Positions 59,238 to 64,000 of a stretch of DNA of 64,000 bases are shown in pieces (the stretch's first letter is position 1; each line of letters starts with the position of its first letter). Below the pieces are notes generated by a model. It made no database searches and was not told the DNA's origin. It saw nothing but the letters and a program-made list of their open reading frames with translations. The stretch comes from Lichtheimia corymbifera B2541 (Eukaryota; Mucoromycota; Mucoromycetes; Mucorales; Lichtheimiaceae), in NCBI GenBank assembly GCA_000697475.1, contig JNEU01000207.1, forward strand, positions 1 through 64,000. Direction: 5' to 3'. The position numbers and the translations under genes are program-made.

Positions 59238-60808
59238 TTACAAAGAAAAGGTATCCATTGGCAAAATAATATTAGGATCGCCCGACTCATATGCTTGTTG
59301 CCGTTGCGTAGCAATACGTTTGGTGAAACTGCTCGACTTGGCACACACGGCGGGTTTGCCTGCCAAAAAGTACTGAGCACGCATAGCGACCAACTTATCC
59401 ACAATACCCAACACGCTCATATCCGGTGGTTTCGCGTATGGAGGCACAGTGATGATGTTCCAATGCTCAGCTGGCAATTCATGATACGGGATAGGCTGAT
59501 TCTCCTTTTGCAGTGTCGTTACAGTCACATCCAATCGTTCATAGACATATTCGATAGCGTCATGGTGATCCTGAGTAAGCTCACTCAATTTGAAAGACAT
59601 GGATTCAGGAGTTGCCACCGAGGATCGTAATAAATGCGGATAATCAGTCAATAGGAATAACTTGAGCGGTTCATTGTGTTCGCTTTCAATGGCTTGCACC
59701 TTGGTTACAAGTGATTCTGCACATGGCACCATGTTGGATACGGGTTCAAGACGTTCCATTCTCCAATGGATAGCAACGAATGGTTGTAACCTCTCAGCAA
59801 TCTGATCAGCAAGATTGATCCAGCGTTGGTTATAGGTCAGAGGTACATGGACTTGGGGTTCTTCAATATAGCCAAATCTATAACACACCTATTAGATATC
59901 TTTTCTTAATACCCTCCCCTCGATTACTTGCCTTCGATCATAAAAGAGACTGATCACATCCAAATGTTCATTGCCAGCACCTTGGTAATCACGGCCACGT
60001 GCTTCATCACCCAATACGTTCAATAAAATGTCGGTGTAGTTACCGATGCGCTTGCTGAACATTTCAGGATCCTCCAAGGTGAATCGATGTCGTGGACGAT
60101 CGGTATAATCCAAGAGGTGCTTGAAGCAATTATCCGCCTTGTCAAGGAAATGAAAGTTTGGATTGATATCCACGACGACTTCTTGAGATGTTGGCATGTT
60201 ACCCAGGGCCTCGGTACGCTCAGCAATCCATTCCCGGAAATCATCCATGGTAATATAGTTAAAGAAGCGCTTGTTGTTCTCTAGCCATTGGTCACCGTAA
60301 TAAAAGCTGAATGGGAAATGGCGACATGCACCAAGATGTGAACTGTGGACATTGGGTAATACAATGGTACGATCCAATTTGCCCGATAAAAATGCGAGTT
60401 GACGGAAATGTTCCTGAGCCTTGGATTCTGAGCATGAATGAATCACAAAAAAAAAGCGTTACTATGGATACCATCACCAAGATACAAAGAGAACAACTTA
60501 CCTTGCTCAGTGATAGCAATCGGGAGCATAAAACGACACTGATCACGTCCACAGTATTTACGGTCGATTTGACGACGCATAGCTTGCCGTTCTCGTTGGC
60601 GAATCAGGTCACGATCGATTTCAAGAAAGGTGTCTTGCTTGACTTCTTCACCATTGGGCTTTACGTAATCGAGTTGAATGTCGGGTTGATTGAGGTCCTT
60701 TTGCTTGGCATTGAGGTTGAGATGATGACCAGAATAAAAGACAAAGAAGAGCAGTACACAAAGCACGAGTACGTAGCGTTGTATCGGCCTTCCAGAGCGA
60801 AAGGACAT
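59238..60808 (-). CDS. O-fucosyltransferase-family type II membrane protein (putative)
   Basis: Three exons read downward (60808-60502, 60427-59932, 59877-59238) give 480 aa. MSFRSGRPIQ is followed by a single signal-anchor (RYVLVLCVLLFFVFYSG, about residues 11-27) and a stem, then a lumenal domain with HFRQLAFLSGKLDRTIVLPN, FPFSFYYGDQWLENN, FVAIHWRMERLEP (the HWRxE-type motif of the GDP-fucose O-fucosyltransferase fold) and FLLTDYPHLL. It is likely a Golgi or ER enzyme modifying secreted proteins. Donor and acceptor are inferred only from the family. The second intron is GC-AG (AAG|GCAAGT), since the nearby GT donor would break the frame. An in-frame upstream extension lacks an ATG. Confidence 0.78.
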
Positions 60809-61281
60809 GGTGAGAGGTATTAAGGAGAAGGAGAAAAAGAGACGAAGAAAGGAGGAAAAGGAAAGGAAAGGGGACAAGGAGCGTTTGTAGAATCAATCAA
60901 AGGAAAAACGAGGGACATCTTTTTGCTGTCAGGCCGACGCTAATACGAAACGATGCTTTGAATGTAACACAAGAGATTCAACTTTGACGATCCTCCTTCC
61001 ATAATGAGCTTATACCAGGAAGTTTCCAACTGCACTAGTGTGATTAATCCCGGGTTTAAGGTCAATTACTAGGCAACCAAATGTAAACATAAAGTATTCA
61101 TAATAAACTAGATGGTTATCCTTGCCCATCATCTCATTTACTAGCTGAATGTGTTGCGTGTGTCTCACTTTGCTCGGATACAGCAGCCTTTATTGACCTT
61201 TTATGTGGGAAGGGACTCATTTTCGAGTGGCGCGTGAACCCACCACCCCAGCTTCTGTGTTTATTCCACTTCCACCACGCA
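60809..61281. other. Divergent intergenic region between glycosyltransferase and COX16
   Basis: 0.47 kb, purine/pyrimidine-rich near the minus-strand gene start. No gene was seen. Confidence 0.4.
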
Positions 61282-61733
61282 ATGCCCACTTTCCAATCGA
61301 AACCATACCGACAATCTCAAGCTCTCAATCCACTTGTCAGCAAAGTCAAGAAGCATCCCTTTATCCTTTTTGGATTACCGTTCATTGGTATCATTGTAGG
61401 CGGATCCTTTGCGTTGTCACAGATCACACAGACTCGCTTCGACCACCGTGATATGAGGCATACCAAGGTATGTTTTATTGTCTTTTGTAATAATAGGATC
61501 TATTATTCATGCTATGGATGTTATCAGGTTGCCAAGGAAGAAGCATTGGGAATGGACAAGAATAGACGCAAACTAAGCTTACAGGAGGAATATTGGGTAA
61601 GGAGGAGGGGAGATGATGAGATGGTTCATCATGTAACAAGGCTAACTATATATAACCTTTGTAGCGTTTACAATCCAAAACAGAGGAAGAATGGGAGCAA
61701 GTTCGTATTGAACGACCACCAGGAGTGGAGTAA
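61282..61733 (+). CDS. COX16: Cytochrome c oxidase assembly protein Cox16
   Basis: Three exons (61282-61467, 61528-61596, 61665-61733) give 107 aa. One transmembrane segment is seen (FILFGLPFIGIIVGGSFALS, about residues 27-46), then QITQTRFDHRD, KLSLQEEYWRLQS and EEEWEQVRIERPPGVE, closely matching the Cox16 family ending (...QVRVPRPPGV). It is an inner mitochondrial membrane protein needed for insertion of copper-containing Cox2 and Cox1 modules into complex IV. Without splicing the frame continues to 61,791 with no family similarity. Confidence 0.9.
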
Positions 61734-62395
61734 ATTGATGATCCATCACCCACAGCCCCCCACACAACATACACAAGCATACAGCAGCTAGGCATCCACT
61801 CTCGTTATTCCCTTTTAAAAGCACATCAACATCTCTACAGCATTTTTCTTCAACAAACAATACAACAGCATCTGTAATAATATTGTATTCAAGTAGCACA
61901 TGGAGAAGCATTCAACGGGGGAGATGTGGATTATGGATGAGGAAAGCGTTGCATTATGGATCATGACATCTGGTAGTAAAAAGGCAGCATTGGATTACTG
62001 GGAAATGGATTCTGAGCGTCTGTAAGGGATAGAATTGAAGTTTTGCTATTATCTAGTCTTGAAGATGAGCACCAGCTACTATGCCTTTCCACCCCATTTG
62101 TGCGTTTAACTAATTCATCCAAAGCCTTTTGATGATTCAAGTGTACGAGAGTATTGATAAGCTACAAAGAATTGCCCAAAAAGGGTGGTATGGGTCTCCC
62201 CAATAGTGGTTGCTATGCGACGTGATATGGGTACAATTAAACAATTATCTTCTGGTTGAGGATTACGCCTGAGCCTTTAGTTTGGCGGGTCACGTGAAAT
62301 TGACCACATTTTGAATCAACTTTTTGATTGGAATCTCAGTGTATCCCTCGTCTCTTTCTTCTGTTCGCGATCACCCCTCTTCACTCCACATCAGC
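61734..62395. other. Intergenic between COX16 and F-box gene 2
   Basis: 0.66 kb with no recognised gene. It presumably holds the promoter of the downstream F-box gene. Confidence 0.4.
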
Positions 62396-64000
62396 ATGGA
62401 TCATCTTCCGCCTGAAGTCATTCGCAGCATCGTTTCTCGTTTGGACCCATTGGACTGCATAGAATGCCTTCGAGTATGCCGACATTGGCAGCACATTATA
62501 CCAACGCTTGCAGCACGACCTTGGCGAGATAGCACAGTGGACTTTGATTCTTATTGGATGCTCTCCCAGATTCATGTCTTTGGTCGCTTTGTGAGAACTG
62601 CTCGGATCAGGTTTAAACAGTATGGATCGGTTACCAAGGCTATGCATCATTTGAAGGCTTGCTCTTCCTTGGAAAGGCTTGGTAGGTGAAGAAGATGATG
62701 AAGATGGGTATAATCAACATGACATCATGGATTAACAGCATATAATACATAGAGCTATGCGATCCTGGTTTTACGAGTGCAGATGATATTTACGCACAAT
62801 TGGTTTCTTGCTTGAAGAGCTGGCCGCGTTTAGACACATTTGCCTTCACCGATGTCGACACTCGCGGATTGAATCTTGCCGATTATATCCTACTTGCAGC
62901 AAAACACAACGTCCGTCACATTGTATGTACTGGTGGTACTAGATGCCGTTTCCAACTGTCAGAAGATTCATTGCAATCCAGCAATCTCAATGCACTCAAA
63001 TCACTTGTCATTGATTATCCAGACATACGTGAAGATGCCATCAGAGCCTTGTTGTCTTTCACACCCAACCTTGAATATCTGGCAGTGAATGGAAGCAATT
63101 TGTTTGATTACCTCTTGGACGAGAACAACGAGATACGGGATCCACCCTTGTTGGGGAATACGCTCATGTCATTCATCTTTACCGCGTGCCCTAAAATCGC
63201 CCATTTTCACCTGGATTGCCGCTCAGGGAGATTGGATGTTCTCGATGACGACCTACAATTCCCAACCAAAAAAGCAGCAGCAGCAGTATCGGACGATGAT
63301 GATCAGCAAGCTTATCCTGGGTCACTACGTTATTATTGGAACGGCTTATCAGAATTTGACCATGCTGAATACGACATGATATTGAAATGCCAATCGACTT
63401 TGGAACACCTTTTTATTAGTCATATTGAGTCGAGCAACTTTAAACCAGTCTGGGAAACGTTTACAAGATGCTTTCTACCCAATACAACGCTCAAATATCT
63501 CTCGTTACCTGTGACTGATCAACCCATGGATTGGCTTAATGCATGTCAAGCACTGGAGCATCTAGAGTTACATGACATCATGAGTCGCTTGGAGCATCGA
63601 TAAGGCATGCACTGGAACATCAACTACCATCACTTCATCGCATTGATATGACTTTTCATGGCTATGGTACAAGTTGGTCAGGTAGTGGACGAGGCAACAT
63701 AGACTTTTTAAACCAGGTGCAGTTGTTACGAGCACTTCGATATCGATGCAACCACTCGGATTCGCTCAAAGAGATGCAGCTCGTCTTATCGATAGTTTTC
63801 AACAAGTGCGATCTAGCTGTCATCCTTTCTAGTGTCATGAGCATCCGTACACTTGAAACACTGGCCATACGACGAACCTCTCATTATGACTGGGGAGATG
63901 AATCGGATATACTTGGATTTATTGAAGGTCTTGAATTCAGTCTTCCTCGCCTGAGGCACCTGGAATTGGATTCGTTTACCTGTGTTTCTGCTAATGTGAT
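62396..64000 (+). CDS. F-box/leucine-rich-repeat protein 2, partial, with a frameshift
   Basis: The first exon, 62396-62691, encodes the F-box MDHLPPEVIRSIVSRLDPLD...CLRVCRHWQHIIPTL. The second exon, from 62,753, has LRR-like units (LKSLVIDYPDIREDAI, LEYLAVNGSNLFDYL, LEHLFISH, LKYLSLPVTDQ, LEHLELHD). Its frame meets a TAA at 63,601-63,603. From 63,576 a different frame is open to the window end and continues the same LRR style (HALEHQLPSLHRIDMTFHGY, RTLETLAIRRTSHYDW, RLRHLELDSFT). So one base seems to be missing between 63,576 and 63,603. Either this is a recent pseudogene or the read is wrong. No short intron with proper ends repairs it. The 3' end lies outside the window. Confidence 0.7.

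Overview
The window is nuclear DNA of a filamentous fungus, most likely an early-diverging Mucoromycota/Mucorales species. The genes are dense and intron-rich (introns mostly 50-70 nt, GT-AG with a clear GC-AG minority) and have yeast/animal-type orthologues. Several families are ones that the common yeasts have lost: DNA-PKcs, a class II eIF4E, and expanded F-box/LRR genes. The genus cannot be fixed from the sequence. Coding-gene ends were worked out by splicing exons by hand. Every spliced model given as an exon list came out divisible by three, except the partial genes at the window edges.

Left third (1-35.7 kb): a partial CCHC zinc-knuckle gene runs off the left edge, followed by tRNA-Val(CAC) and a MutL homologue of the MLH2/human-PMS1 type. 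Then come SND2/TMEM208, TRM11 (with a 3-nt microexon across its catalytic DPPY motif) and the ribosome-biogenesis factor UTP10, which converges on TRM11 so tightly that their stop codons overlap. Next are a full-length DNA-PKcs gene of about 15.4 kb and VPS34, two PI3K-superfamily kinases in tandem.

Middle (35.7-43.3 kb): a gene-poor region dominated by a nested palindrome (foldback-type element, about 37.35-42.69 kb). Its arms carry nearly identical 193-bp and 349-bp tandem blocks, and its interior holds two further hairpins. Everything seems to be built from a diverged module of about 80 bp. A decayed relative lies just to the left.

Right part (43.3-64 kb): an F-box/LRR gene, an unrecognised gene with a small beta-rich N-terminal domain, two paralogous nitronate-monooxygenase-like genes about 9 kb apart, a dysferlin-domain peroxin, the mitochondrial GTP/GDP carrier GGC1, a 4EHP-type eIF4E, an HSL-type alpha/beta hydrolase, an unrecognised coiled-coil protein, an O-fucosyltransferase-like type II membrane protein, COX16, and a second F-box/LRR gene that shows a frameshift and leaves the window.

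The genes do not form one pathway. The main themes are DNA repair (MutL, DNA-PKcs), phosphoinositide signalling (VPS34), RNA and ribosome biology (TRM11, UTP10, eIF4E2, tRNA), and mitochondrial, peroxisomal or ER membrane biology (COX16, GGC1, the peroxin, SND2). The most notable observations are the DNA-PKcs autophosphorylation cluster, the TRM11 microexon and the nested foldback element.
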